A stretch of 64,000 nucleotides of DNA, from positions 669,924 through 733,923 of the forward strand of contig JAVYVJ010000001.1 of the NCBI GenBank assembly GCA_038727705.1, in the 5' to 3' direction. The position numbers and the translations under genes are program-made. This stretch comes from Zestosphaera sp. Lineage in GTDB: Archaea > Thermoproteota > Thermoprotei_A > Sulfolobales > NBVN01. Positions 36,273-45,905 of the stretch are shown in pieces. The notes beneath the pieces were generated by a model. The model was not told the DNA's origin. It made no database searches and saw only the letters and a list, made by a program, of their open reading frames with translations. Each line of letters begins with the position of its first letter. Positions within the stretch are counted from its first letter, which is position 1.

Positions 36273-37132
36273 CTCAAATCCACCGAGTATTGAAGGAGAA
36301 TCCTACAAATGGGCGAGTTTGAGGGCTGGAGAACCCCTTCCAGACCCAGGTAGATCATGATAGCGATTGCTGCACCCAGCAACGAGAGGACAACGACATC
36401 TTTACAACTTAACCTCAACTCACCACTAACATGAGCTCGGGCCTTTGGACTGAAGCCTCTTAACTCAAGGACGTCGCTCACTTCATCCACTTTCAGCAGG
36501 GTTATGGCGAAGAGCGGGAGAAACCTGTGTAGGAAGCGTCTCACTCTACCTACAATGTCCGCGTTGGATGAGCTTAAACCCCTAGAGAGCTCGCCCAGCC
36601 TAACTTCCTCGAACTTGATCTGAAGGTAGTAAAGGAATTTAAAAACCAACCCGACTATGATAGATGCTCTAAAGTCCAGCCCCAGACTTGTTAATCCCTT
36701 AACGACATCGCCCTCGGTAGTTATTGAGAGCATGAGAACCATAGTGAGAACCGTCACGAGTATTTTAGAGTAGAGCGTTAAACCAATCACTAGACTCTCG
36801 ACATGTGGTTTAGGGGCTGTACAGGTTAAGGAGTTGGAACCCTGTACTTTGGCAAACACAATGTAACTAGCTATTATCACCACTAAGAAGCCTACTAAGA
36901 TCCTTAGATATCTGTTCAGCTCACTCAACCTAACTTTAGAGAGCTTAAAGCTTAACAGTACCACCGACAATGTCAGGAGGTTACCCTCCAGGATATTCAT
37001 GAAGACCACGTAGATCGCTGTGAAGGGTATTAAGGAGAGCTTCACCAAAGGATTCAGGTCGAGGAATGGGGATTCCCTATCTATGTACCCAGCTATGGTT
37101 CTAACCCTGCAAGAGACTCTATCGCTGAACAT
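36260..37132 (-). CDS. ecfT: ECF transporter transmembrane protein T
   Basis: 290-residue membrane protein with five or six hydrophobic segments and the long cytoplasmic helical coupling region near residues 180-235. This includes DVLELRGFSPKAR, equivalent to the Ala-Arg-Gly motif region that contacts the ATPases. Starts three bases after the S-component stop. No start-site problem. Confidence 0.88.
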   Translation of the reverse strand: MFSDRVSCRVRTIAGYIDRESPFLDLNPLVKLSLIPFTAIYVVFMNILEGNLLTLSVVLLSFKLSKVRLSELNRYLRILVGFLVVIIASYIVFAKVQGSNSLTCTAPKPHVESLVIGLTLYSKILVTVLTMVLMLSITTEGDVVKGLTSLGLDFRASIIVGLVFKFLYYLQIKFEEVRLGELSRGLSSSNADIVGRVRRFLHRFLPLFAITLLKVDEVSDVLELRGFSPKARAHVSGELRLSCKDVVVLSLLGAAIAIMIYLGLEGVLQPSNSPICRILLQYSVDLRCPA

Positions 37133-37135
37133 TGA

Positions 37136-37730
37136 TTAAGTCAACCACCCCTTACAGAAAGCCCTGTGATTAACTACCATCGGTGAGAGCCCCTTAAGTA
37201 CGGGCACCCCAACTGAGACTGCCGGTAAGACATTACCTAGGAACCATGAAGCCATAACGCCATAATATATCTCCCCCGTTATAAAGCCCCATGAAAGCAT
37301 TGCTGTAGTACCGAGATAGGCCCCTAACACGTTATTAAATATCACGCATGATATGATGAAGGTAATCCAGTCACGACTTGATCTGAGTCTGGGATCAGCC
37401 TTAAGAAGTCTAAAGGCGAGGGCGGGAATCAACGACTGCACGAGATTAGCTGGAAGTAATGATATGCTGATCGATATAGGTATCCCTCCAGTCAAGTCTC
37501 CTACGATTGGGAAGAAAACGCCGGCAAGAACCCCCCATAAGCCGAACCACACTCCGCCAAGTATTTGGATCACCACCGCCAAGTAGAACCATGAAATACC
37601 ATAACTAACTTGAAGAAAGCTACTTAGAGTTGCTGAGAGAGCCCCTAACGCACTTAGGAAAACAAAAACAACTACGTGGACGACCCCCCCAACTTCTCTC
37701 CTCGTCTTTCCTCACATTCCAGATGCTCAT
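37136..37730 (-). CDS. ECF transporter S (substrate) component, with a one-base frameshift
   Basis: Membrane protein of about 197 residues once a frameshift is bridged. Translation should begin at the ATG at 37730 (MSIWNVRKDEERSW), which has a strong GGTGG site five bases upstream and a TATA box at 37766-37773. The frame breaks in a run of seven G (minus strand, 37684-37690). Removing one G joins it to VVHVVVFVFLSALGALSATL and on to LGGVWFGLWGVLAGVFFP and the rest of a six-segment S protein. As sequenced, only a TTG well inside the protein could start the downstream frame. Directly upstream of ecfT, so this is its likely substrate subunit. Substrate unknown. A sequencing error, slippage or a real loss are all possible. 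Confidence 0.75.
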
Positions 37731-37765
37731 CCAAACCACCATATAGATTTAATCAGCTAACTCAC

Positions 37766-37773
37766 CTTATAAC
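37766..37773 (-). promoter_or_regulatory. TATA box of the ECF operon
   Basis: GTTATAAG on the minus strand. A transcript starting 25 bases downstream would leave a leader of about 14 bases containing the GGTGG site before the ATG at 37730. Confidence 0.5.
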
Positions 37774-37938
37774 TGACTCACTCGCAGTCCTGAAGGAGTC
37801 AGGAAGATTTAGAATCTCCATCACACTAATCCGGCCACTCGCATGAGGCTTAACATGCCCACCCCACCTAAAACCTTACCAGTAAGAACGCTGATTGTAT
37901 GTATAGATCCCCGTAGAACGTTTGCTTATTACCAAGTT

Positions 37939-39201
37939 TTAATGTGCAAGGTCTTCATATATGAGTCCTGTAATCTCTGCTACGTAACGTAAGTCCAACT
38001 CGTAGTCGCCGAGGGCTAGAACATAGTGATTTCCAATCGGGTTTGACAGGATCTGCGATGTGACTTCAGATCCCCCCGACACCTTTACTTTAAGTTGAGT
38101 TCTGCAGTGCTTGCTACTTAACGGCTCTCCATCTATTACTGTACCCCTGATTATGCGTAGGGTATTCGAGAGAGGGTCTAGCTTAACGAGCGTGACGGGA
38201 GAACCTCTAGGTATATGGCCCGCTATCCCAACGCCTACCCCTGACTCGAAGTGCGTGTCCAGCCCATACTTACACGTCATTCCCAATGCAATGCTGCAGT
38301 GGGTGATGAGGATCTCCTCACGCTCAACCCATGAAATGTTGCCCATGAAGACAGGCCCCTTAGTCAATTCCTTAAGGATTGCCATAGTAACCAGTGCCGA
38401 GAGATCCCCTTCACATCCTGCTACTAAACCCTCGCTATTAAGTAGCGAGAGCGCTAGGCATGCAGTGGTTCCTAAGTCCCTTATGAGGTCGAAACACCGT
38501 ATCGTGAGAGCTTTTAGCCCATGTCGAGCTATGAGTCTCTTAAGGGATACGTAGAGCTTGATAGCCTTCCGGACTTCCGAGGATGGCACCTTGACCATGA
38601 CGGCATTCTCAATAACTTTCCCAGTTAATTCAGCGACCTCCTCATCACCTATGTTGGCGAACAACTCTATAACTTCATTCATATTAATTCTAACGATTCT
38701 GAGGCCAGGCAGTAATTGCCTCAGGAGCTCTCCAACCTCGTTAGTGGCGCTATAGACCAACCATGGGGAAGGCTCTCCAATAATGCCTAGTACGTACTTG
38801 CCTACGCTATCAACGGTTCTCCAGGCATTAATGAAGCTTAGAGCATTCTGCGACAGCGGCCATTCAGCTATAAGTGTTGCAGGTCTCTCAGCAAGTCTCA
38901 GCATGGAGTACGCTTCCAGCGAGGCGGGCAGACTATTCATCTGATTGTGCGGTAATATAAGTGTGAACCTGGCCTTCCCAGCGAGCTCTACGATCAGCTC
39001 CTCAGTGCCCCCGGTTATCGGAGCCACCACCGCTAAGTCGTCAGCAGTTATCTGAGCCTTGTCGACGTGCTCACGCGTCGTTATTAGGCCAAGTATTTCA
39101 TCAACCGGCAGTTTCGCACTTAAGTACTGTAGGAGTACCTCAGAGACTTGTTCAGGGTTATGGAGGGGAGAGGCTACGGGTATTAGGTATGACTTACCCA
39201 C
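37939..39201 (-). CDS. L-fucose/L-arabinose isomerase-like protein
   Basis: About 420 residues with the layout of FucI/AraA-like sugar isomerases: an N-terminal Rossmann-like part (VAPITGGTEELIVELA), then CFDLIRDLGTTACLALSLLN, the GCEGDLSALVTMAI block that carries the acidic metal ligands, and a late His in ITHCSIALGM. Archaeal members are only distantly related to bacterial isomerases and their substrates are not established. The start is the GTG at 39201, with AGGTGAT four bases upstream, ten bases after the radical SAM stop; an upstream in-frame start would overlap that gene. Confidence 0.72.
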   Translation of the reverse strand: MGKSYLIPVASPLHNPEQVSEVLLQYLSAKLPVDEILGLITTREHVDKAQITADDLAVVAPITGGTEELIVELAGKARFTLILPHNQMNSLPASLEAYSMLRLAERPATLIAEWPLSQNALSFINAWRTVDSVGKYVLGIIGEPSPWLVYSATNEVGELLRQLLPGLRIVRINMNEVIELFANIGDEEVAELTGKVIENAVMVKVPSSEVRKAIKLYVSLKRLIARHGLKALTIRCFDLIRDLGTTACLALSLLNSEGLVAGCEGDLSALVTMAILKELTKGPVFMGNISWVEREEILITHCSIALGMTCKYGLDTHFESGVGVGIAGHIPRGSPVTLVKLDPLSNTLRIIRGTVIDGEPLSSKHCRTQLKVKVSGGSEVTSQILSNPIGNHYVLALGDYELDLRYVAEITGLIYEDLAH

Positions 39202-39211
39202 AGTTATCACC

Positions 39212-40723
39212 TCATAATCTGGCCAGTTCTTCAAGCTGAGGTCTCCATTTATCCACCTTATGCTTAACGTACGCAGTGAAGAACTTAAGCATTACTCTTA
39301 TGGGTAGGTGTTTGAGTCCCTTCATATAGAACTCATCCATTATCCTTTCAGCCCAGTAGATGGAATGATCAAGCGTTTTAAGCATAACCTCCACGTGCTC
39401 CCCCTTAACAGCCTCCCTCCGGAACCAGTCCCTGTTCTTGAGTGCTCCCATAGGGACGAAGAACATAGGTACTATCAAGCTTCTGTAATGCCGCACCCTA
39501 TCTAGAAGTTCCATGGTCTTAACTAGGTCGTCAGGGGTTTCTTCAGGGATTCCGAGTATAAGGGTAACGGCAGGGATGATCCTATTCTCATGCATTATTC
39601 CTAGGGCATCTTCAACTACCTCAGGCCATCTTTCGGGCTGGTATGGGGCTGCCTTAGCAGGCATTATCCTCCTGGCTAGGTTAGGACTTCCAGTCTCAAG
39701 GCCTACCTCAACCCCTAGGTAATTCTGTTTGTCGTATAGTATTTCATTCATCAGCTTAGATATTAGTCTGTAGTTATCTTCAGCGAACTTAGTTGCGGCA
39801 AAGCTTGTATGGGCCCACGCTATACTCCCAGGAATTAGCTTCTTCACACGTTCGTGTAGCCTGATTAGAGGTTCCTCTCTCGGCTTCACGCCCTCGGCAC
39901 CGTAGAGTAGCACGTCCTCGCTATGCAGTATCACGTTATCAACGCCATTGCTTACATTGATGCTGATCTCCGACTCTATCCTTTCTAGTGGGATGTTCCT
40001 AAGCGGTCTTAGAGTCACTGAGCAGAATCTACACCCTCTTGGACAGCCTCTCATGATCTCCACTAAGCCGTTCACGCTAGCCTTCCTAATCACCGGTATT
40101 TCGTCTATGGAAGGGGCTTCATGAGGTCCCACGAAAACATACTGCGGTAGCTTCTCATCATTCAGAGCCTTCTTAACTAAATCGCCTATCACCGACTCGG
40201 CCTCACCATCAATCACTGTGTGGACCCCAAACTCCCTCCACAACTCGACCTCCCACAACCATTGCCATGCTGCAGGACCACCGACTATGATCTTGACCCC
40301 TCGCTCCCTGGCCTTACGCACAGCTTCACTCCTCATAAACCTTATGAATGACTTCCTGTTGACAGGCTCCTCACCAGTTATGAACCACCACTCACTGCTA
40401 GGCGGTCCATATGCGAAGTAGTCGTGATGCCCTATCATGAGGACTTTCATCGTGTCCAGGTGCTTGCTAACATGGTCGGGATCGATAACTGCAGCACTAT
40501 ATCCTAGGTCCAGAAGCTTAGCTTCGATCTTCCTCAGGCCGTAGGGCGCCTCGACAGGTCTTCCCAATTCATCGACCCTGACCTTTGGCGCCGCTATCCA
40601 CATCCACAGGAATTCAGGTATGCCTGTGGCAGGTCCTGTGGTCATGAAGCCCAAGAACTCCTTACCCCTGTGATTAGACATCATCGTTCTGTCGGCAGTT
40701 ATAACTACCTCGAAACCTGTCAT
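39212..40723 (-). CDS. B12-binding domain radical SAM protein
   Basis: 503 residues: an N-terminal cobalamin-binding-like region (about 1-200, with VIIVGGPAAWQWL-type Rossmann elements) and a radical SAM barrel with the cluster motif CPRGCRFC. The N-terminal ITADRTMMSNHRG opening resembles archaeal B12 radical SAM proteins that modify membrane lipids (GDGT ring synthase and relatives), but the match is by recall and the substrate is unknown. ATG start overlapping the stop of the small upstream gene (ATGA) with GGTGG upstream. Confidence 0.8.
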   Translation of the reverse strand: MTGFEVVITADRTMMSNHRGKEFLGFMTTGPATGIPEFLWMWIAAPKVRVDELGRPVEAPYGLRKIEAKLLDLGYSAAVIDPDHVSKHLDTMKVLMIGHHDYFAYGPPSSEWWFITGEEPVNRKSFIRFMRSEAVRKARERGVKIIVGGPAAWQWLWEVELWREFGVHTVIDGEAESVIGDLVKKALNDEKLPQYVFVGPHEAPSIDEIPVIRKASVNGLVEIMRGCPRGCRFCSVTLRPLRNIPLERIESEISINVSNGVDNVILHSEDVLLYGAEGVKPREEPLIRLHERVKKLIPGSIAWAHTSFAATKFAEDNYRLISKLMNEILYDKQNYLGVEVGLETGSPNLARRIMPAKAAPYQPERWPEVVEDALGIMHENRIIPAVTLILGIPEETPDDLVKTMELLDRVRHYRSLIVPMFFVPMGALKNRDWFRREAVKGEHVEVMLKTLDHSIYWAERIMDEFYMKGLKHLPIRVMLKFFTAYVKHKVDKWRPQLEELARL

Positions 40724-41103
40724 CTTCCATCCACCATATCATACTCTACTTCGAGATTCTCGATCATGTCCAAGAGCCTATTTTGAACTTCTGAAGACAC
40801 GTAAACCTTGACTCTTAATCCTTGTGACTCACGCAGTTCCTCGACTACTTTTTTAACGTCCTCCGGGTAGGATCCAGCATATTCTACAGTGATGCTTAAG
40901 TGTATGTTGGAGAGGAGTAGATTCCTCACCTGCTCAATGTAGTATGGAGTCCCCCGCGGACTTACGACCTTAAGCACCACATTCCTTGACCCATAGGCCG
41001 TCGCGTCCTTAAGTAGTTTGTTGATGAAGGAGGAATGCAAGACATCCTCAGACCCTAGAATAAGGATGCTGTAGAATGACGTGGAGCTTCTAGAATCCGG
41101 CAT
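40720..41103 (-). CDS. hypothetical protein upstream of the radical SAM gene
   Basis: About 127 residues from the ATG at 41103 (MPDSRSSTSF), which follows GGGGAT; the frame extends 43 codons further but that part looks non-coding. The core (FYSILILGSEDVLHSSFINK, VVLKVVSPRGTPYYIEQVR) suggests an alpha/beta fold. No family recognised. It overlaps the radical SAM gene start by four bases, so it probably works with it. Confidence 0.6.
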   Translation of the reverse strand: MPDSRSSTSFYSILILGSEDVLHSSFINKLLKDATAYGSRNVVLKVVSPRGTPYYIEQVRNLLLSNIHLSITVEYAGSYPEDVKKVVEELRESQGLRVKVYVSSEVQNRLLDMIENLEVEYDMVDGR

Positions 41104-41579
41104 GAGACATCCCCTCAACATCCTTGTGATCCGGAAGCCCAAGTGATGGAGGGGACGGGCCGGAGGTATGCCATTCCTTAGCGCCTCATTAATAATAAAG
41201 TGGTAAGATAATAAAAACGCAGTTGTCCTCACCTCCTGTTTTGGGCTTCATGCATGCTTGCAGTGGTTGAAGTCCGTATCTAACTCAGTACTTCTTAGCG
41301 TTTTAGGCGCTGAGAATGTCATATGTTGCCTGCATATTTAAGACACCATCAACTCAACTAGTTGAATCTGATGAACTTTACACAATGAGCTCACTAGAGC
41401 TTTCCTAGTACATCTGAAAGTAACTGATCTCAGGAGCAGACTAGGAAACAGGGGCGGTGGAGTGAGTACGAGTTGAAATCAGCTAACGTGAAGTCCGGCG
41501 AAAGCTCAAACCCCAATACTACTTCTCCTTTAATAACCTTTAATAACCTTATTCCATAAGTTAATCAAGGTGATCTCAG
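41104..41579. other. divergent intergenic region with tandem TATA-like repeats
   Basis: About 350-475 bases, depending on the start of the minus-strand gene. It holds two direct copies of CTTTAATAAC (41528-41537 and 41538-41547) followed by CTTATT, giving two overlapping TATA-like boxes before ridA. The ridA ribosome site GGTGAT is at 41569-41574. No RNA gene is convincing. Confidence 0.5.
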
Positions 41580-41960
41580 GTGAGGTATGTCTATACTGAG
41601 AGGGCTCCGAAACCCGTAGGACCTTACTCACAGGCTGTTGTAGTCGGAAACATGGTCTTCGTGTCTGGGCAACTACCCATAAACCCTGCTACGGGGGAGT
41701 TAATCAAAACTACGTTTAAAGAAGCTTCCATGCGAGCTTTAAACAACTTGATTGAGATAGTCCGTGCTGCTGGAGGAGACGTACATAACATCGTTAAAGT
41801 TACGGTTTACCTGAAGGACATAGCTAGGTTTGGTGAGTTTAACGAGGTCTACAGCGAATTGTTCAAGGATCATAAACCCGCTAGGGTGGTAGTTGGCGTG
41901 GCTTCAATACCCAGGGATGCTGACTTAATGGTTGAGGCTATAGCGTATTTAGAGGGATAA
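41580..41960 (+). CDS. ridA: RidA family enamine/imine deaminase
   Basis: 126-residue YjgF/RidA protein that hydrolyses reactive 2-aminoacrylate and related imines. Typical blocks: APKPVGPYSQAVVVGNMVF at residues 9-27, SGQLPINPATGEL, and the C-terminal PARVVVGVASIPRDADLMVE with the Arg that binds the substrate carboxylate. GTG start with GGTGAT five bases upstream. Monocistronic. Confidence 0.93.
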   Translation: MRYVYTERAPKPVGPYSQAVVVGNMVFVSGQLPINPATGELIKTTFKEASMRALNNLIEIVRAAGGDVHNIVKVTVYLKDIARFGEFNEVYSELFKDHKPARVVVGVASIPRDADLMVEAIAYLEG

Positions 41961-42039
41961 CAGCGCGGAACCTGTCTTCACGTTCATTGTAAAAGTCCTC
42001 TCTCCTTCTAAAAGCTAATCATCACGTATTCAGGAAACT

Positions 42040-43209
42040 CTACTTAAGCCTACTAGATATATGCTGACTCAATATGTTGAGTAGCTCTCGATACATGTCA
42101 ACAGCCTTTCTTAACTCAATGATGTCGACGCATTCGTTGGCCTTATGCGCAAGCGTGTCATCCCCTGGACCGAGCCCTAGGCCTTCAGCGTTGTAGTCAT
42201 TGATTATCACCAGATCTGTTGAGAATCTCCAGTAATGCCTTGTCACACCACCGTAGAGCCTCTTCAGAGGACCTAGCAACGCTTTAATCATAATTATGTC
42301 ATCATTGACCCATCCAGGAAAGAACTCTTTAACCCTAACCTCAACCCCTGTCCAGGATTTCATCAGCGCTTCATTTATCGACTGCCGACAATGAACACCA
42401 TGAATTTTTCCAACCTCTGAGCACAGCTCCTCGTAGGGTTTGAGAATATCGTCTCCGCTCCTGCCTGGAATGATTCTGTGATCTATCATGACCGTGCATT
42501 TATCGGGTATCTGTGGCTGCATTTTCGGCGAGCACTCTATGAGGGTTGCAACGGCGGACTCACTACCAAGTACCTCATGCCTTGGCAACCTACTTGTTAG
42601 GTCAGCGATTCTCAATATCAGTGAAGCCGCGCCTTCGAGAGCATTGACGCCCTCAGAGGGCATGGAAGCGTGTGCAGTCTCTCCACGAATCTCGGCGTTC
42701 ACGACGGCCCTCCCCCTATGCCCTAAGCCCAGCTTAAGACCTGTCGGCTCTCCTGTCACCATCACGTCCGGGCGCCTCCCCACAGACCTACTTAACGCAA
42801 ATCCTAATGCGACCCCCTCAATCATTTCCTCAAGCACCGTGTAAACTATGTAAAGATCACTTTCCAGCGTTTTCAGCCCCTCTATAGCTTTTATCTGTGA
42901 GGCCAGAGCACCCTTCATGTCAACAGCTCCCCTCCCGTAGATCTTGCCATCAACCTCCATGCCTCTGAAGGGATCAACCTCCCACTGCAGCAGGTCACCT
43001 GCGTCAACCGTGTCCATATGCCCTTCCAGGACAAGGGTTCCTAAACCATTACCCTTTATGGGGGCGATCACGTTACCCATACCGTCTATGAGGACTTTAT
43101 CGACTCCTGCCGCGCTCAGAAGGTCCTTAATGAGACCCGCTACGTCTCCCTCATCGCCCGGGAGGCTTTTCACAGATATTAATTTCTTGAGTATCTCGGT
43201 AACATCCAT
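42040..43209 (-). CDS. M20 family metallohydrolase (ArgE/DapE/ACY1 type)
   Basis: 389 residues with intact metal ligands: EGHMDTVD (H and D), GRGAVDMKG, the catalytic Glu in VLEEMIEG, GEPTGLKLGLGHRG and the last His in DTLAHKANE. Dimerisation domain in the middle (RGETAHASMPSEGVNALE). Related to YgeY/DapE/ArgE-like enzymes; the substrate (N-acyl amino acid, dipeptide) cannot be fixed. ATG start overlapping the cysS stop by one base, so it is co-translated with cysS. Confidence 0.87.
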   Translation of the reverse strand: MDVTEILKKLISVKSLPGDEGDVAGLIKDLLSAAGVDKVLIDGMGNVIAPIKGNGLGTLVLEGHMDTVDAGDLLQWEVDPFRGMEVDGKIYGRGAVDMKGALASQIKAIEGLKTLESDLYIVYTVLEEMIEGVALGFALSRSVGRRPDVMVTGEPTGLKLGLGHRGRAVVNAEIRGETAHASMPSEGVNALEGAASLILRIADLTSRLPRHEVLGSESAVATLIECSPKMQPQIPDKCTVMIDHRIIPGRSGDDILKPYEELCSEVGKIHGVHCRQSINEALMKSWTGVEVRVKEFFPGWVNDDIIMIKALLGPLKRLYGGVTRHYWRFSTDLVIINDYNAEGLGLGPGDDTLAHKANECVDIIELRKAVDMYRELLNILSQHISSRLK

Positions 43210-44648
43210 TACCTTGCCTGCCCTCCGAGAGGTCTAATAACCCACTTGGTTCCTGAGGAGGTGTCCTGAAGTTCTACGCCTAATCCCTTCAGACGGTCTC
43301 TGATACTATCTGACAGATCCCAGAGCTTCCTCCTCCTCAGCTCAGACCTTACATCCACTATTAGCTTCACCAGCTCCTCCAGAGCTCCCCCCTGGACCTC
43401 CGGAACTATAGTGAAACCTAACACATTGTTCATGTAGTCCGTAGTCAACGTTACGGAGTTAAGCGTTCTAATGCTCACATCACTTCTTCTGTTAGAGTAT
43501 TCATTTATAGCGGATACCGCGTCCAGGTATGCTGCTAGCGCTTCTGCAGTGTTTAAATCGTTATTCATTGATTCGTCAAAGTCCATCCTCGCTCCCTCAA
43601 TCCTGCTTAAGAGGGTCTTCTCGTCTTCATTAACCTCATCATCGTTTCTGATCTCAAGCTGTCTTAACCTTGAATAGGCTACCTCAACCTTAGAGAAGGT
43701 TCTGCGTGCATTATCTAAAGCGTCCCACGTGAAGTCTATTGGCGACCTATAGTGTGTTTGAAGCAGGTACAGCCTGAGCGTGTTAGCTCCGTACTTGTCT
43801 ATTACCTCTCTTATAGTGACTATGTTGCCTAGCGACTTGCTCATCTTCTCACCGCCCACGGTCAGGAGCCCTACATGAATCCAGAAGTTGACGAAAGGCT
43901 TAACACCGCTGAAGGACTCTGCCTGCGCTATCTCGGCCTCATGATGCGGAAATATTAGTTCCACAGCGCCTCCATGTATATCGTACTGCAATCCGAAATG
44001 CCTTATAGTTATTGCAGTATCCTCGATATGCCATCCCGGCCTGCCATACCCCCAGGGAGACTCCCATCCGAACTCGTGTCTGGGCCTGACTCGCCACAGG
44101 GCGAAGTCCCCGGGATTCTTCTTAGTAGGGTCAGGCTCTATCCTGTGCACGACAAGCTCCTCAGGATCTCTGCCCGAAAGCTTTCCGTAATCGCTGAACG
44201 TGCTTATGTCGAAATACACTCCAGTTGGCGTTACGTATGCATATCCCTTAGCTAGAAGAGTCTCTATCTGCTCGGTTATCTCCTTCAAGTAGTCGGAGGC
44301 TCTTGCGTATAGGTTGGGCGTGGTCACGTTAAGGGAAGCCATGTCCTCGAGAAAGTACCTCTCATATCTTCTGGCTAGGTCTAGGGGATGCACTCCCTCC
44401 TCGACCGCCCTCCCAACTATCTTATCGTCGACGTCGGTTATGTTAACTATGTAGAATAGTGAGTACCCTAACCTCCTTAACCAGCGCGCAACCACGTCAA
44501 AGAAGACGAAAACCCTAGCGTGACCTATATGTGAGTGGTCGTAGACCGTAGGACCGCATACAAACATGAAAACCCTGTTACCATTGAGGGGTCTGAAAAT
44601 CTCTAGCGATCGAGTTCTCGTATTGTAGATCCTAAGTGTAGCAAACAT
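43209..44648 (-). CDS. cysS: cysteinyl-tRNA synthetase
   Basis: Class I synthetase with CGPTVYDHSHIGHAR (HIGH), PGWHIEDTA, HHEAEIAQAES (zinc ligands) and KMSKSLGN (KMSKS). The zinc site normally includes a Cys in WHIECS; here the residue is Asp (WHIEDT), a variant I believe occurs in other archaea. 479 residues. The start is the ATG at 44648; an upstream GTG two codons earlier is possible. Followed by the M20 hydrolase with a one-base overlap. Confidence 0.94.
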   Translation of the reverse strand: MFATLRIYNTRTRSLEIFRPLNGNRVFMFVCGPTVYDHSHIGHARVFVFFDVVARWLRRLGYSLFYIVNITDVDDKIVGRAVEEGVHPLDLARRYERYFLEDMASLNVTTPNLYARASDYLKEITEQIETLLAKGYAYVTPTGVYFDISTFSDYGKLSGRDPEELVVHRIEPDPTKKNPGDFALWRVRPRHEFGWESPWGYGRPGWHIEDTAITIRHFGLQYDIHGGAVELIFPHHEAEIAQAESFSGVKPFVNFWIHVGLLTVGGEKMSKSLGNIVTIREVIDKYGANTLRLYLLQTHYRSPIDFTWDALDNARRTFSKVEVAYSRLRQLEIRNDDEVNEDEKTLLSRIEGARMDFDESMNNDLNTAEALAAYLDAVSAINEYSNRRSDVSIRTLNSVTLTTDYMNNVLGFTIVPEVQGGALEELVKLIVDVRSELRRRKLWDLSDSIRDRLKGLGVELQDTSSGTKWVIRPLGGQAR

Positions 44649-44793
44649 ACTCACCTGCCAACATATACCCCCGCTAAATTAGGATGAAGGATTAATAAAC
44701 CTTGACGCTCCGACATAGCACGGCTGTATATCACTTCCACTTCCTGTACCTTTGCTGGGACGTGGAGGGAAGGCTCTTGCAGTCCCTTAAGAA

Positions 44794-45861
44794 CTACGTG
44801 TTGCGAAGGGATGTGGATTCAATAGTAACTCCTCTTTTCCTGAGCTCGCTCAGCACGTACTCTAAGTTCCTATCATCCATGCCTAGATACTCTGGAGGGA
44901 TCACCCCGGGTGCTATGTTGCCTCTAGCCACTAGACGTGTAATTATCGCCGTCATAAAGCCTGTCACACGAGACATCGAGGTGAAGCCACTGCTGGCCTC
45001 GTCATACATGTAGTAGCCCAACGTCACATCATCCTTCCTCCCATATACCTCCATTATGGAGAAGTCTGGTGAGTCGTACTGCATCGCAGGCAGGATCACC
45101 TTAATCGTGTGCTCCAGAAACTCCTTCCTGAAGAAGCCGAGTTCTTTCAGCGTCTTCATTCTCTCCAAGTGCCTAGGCCATCTTAAAGTGTATTCAGCCA
45201 TGTTCCTCGCCTTCACAGTCGTTAATAGGGTCCTGAGGCCGTCGCTTATAAAGCGTTCAAAGATGAAATTCCCCACACGGACTGACTCAATCCTCTGCAA
45301 TGGATCTACATCAACGACCCTGCCTTCTACCACACACCTAGCAGGTCTCAAATACTCATCTATCAGATCATAAGGTGAGAAGAGCACTTGATGATAGAGT
45401 GGCGGCCTAGGTTCTTTAGGCAGGCCTCCGACGTTTATGACGCCCTCATCCATGGGTCCCAGTTTATTGTAGATGTGACCTACTAGGATGTTACTGAGTC
45501 CCGGAGCGAAGCCGGCATCGACCACCACCTTAATCCCAAGTCTAGAGACCTCTGCATTAAGGTGGAGTGGGTCCTCAGGCATGAATGACACGTCTACAGT
45601 GTCACGCTTAGCCTGCAGGGATGCCTTGAGCGCTCTGAAGCCCAAAAACCCTGGCAGTGCATTAACAACTAAGTCGAAACCCCTGACTAGCTCGCTTACA
45701 CTCTCAGGTTTGGATGCGTCGAGCGTGACTACCTCAGCCACCCTACTAACCCTCGAAAGCCTCGCATGGTCTTTATCGGCCACCCACACCTCGAAGTCCT
45801 TGCTTAGATCATGTGCCACTAAAGCGCCGACATTACCTGCGCCTAAAATCACGACTCTCAT
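44794..45861 (-). CDS. saccharopine dehydrogenase-like NAD(P)-dependent oxidoreductase
   Basis: 355 residues with an N-terminal Rossmann motif VILGAGNVGALVA (residues 4-16) and ADKD at the end of beta-2. Catalytic-domain blocks VNALPGFLGFRALKA, VDAGFAPGLSNILVGHI and GGLPKEPRPPLYH match saccharopine dehydrogenase/lysine dehydrogenase relatives in archaea. Possible roles are lysine 6-dehydrogenase or carboxynorspermidine-like synthesis. No lysine genes adjoin, so the substrate is open. ATG start. Confidence 0.82.
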   Translation of the reverse strand: MRVVILGAGNVGALVAHDLSKDFEVWVADKDHARLSRVSRVAEVVTLDASKPESVSELVRGFDLVVNALPGFLGFRALKASLQAKRDTVDVSFMPEDPLHLNAEVSRLGIKVVVDAGFAPGLSNILVGHIYNKLGPMDEGVINVGGLPKEPRPPLYHQVLFSPYDLIDEYLRPARCVVEGRVVDVDPLQRIESVRVGNFIFERFISDGLRTLLTTVKARNMAEYTLRWPRHLERMKTLKELGFFRKEFLEHTIKVILPAMQYDSPDFSIMEVYGRKDDVTLGYYMYDEASSGFTSMSRVTGFMTAIITRLVARGNIAPGVIPPEYLGMDDRNLEYVLSELRKRGVTIESTSLRNT

Positions 45862-45905
45862 TGCAGGAACCCATAATATGTGAGTGTCGCCTAGTTAAAT
45901 AAGCG

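Noticed and set aside
41366-41430. TGATGA and CTGA boxes that could mark a C/D box guide RNA.
   Set aside because: The spacing of the boxes does not fit (no D' about 19 bases after C, no C'), and no terminal stem is visible.
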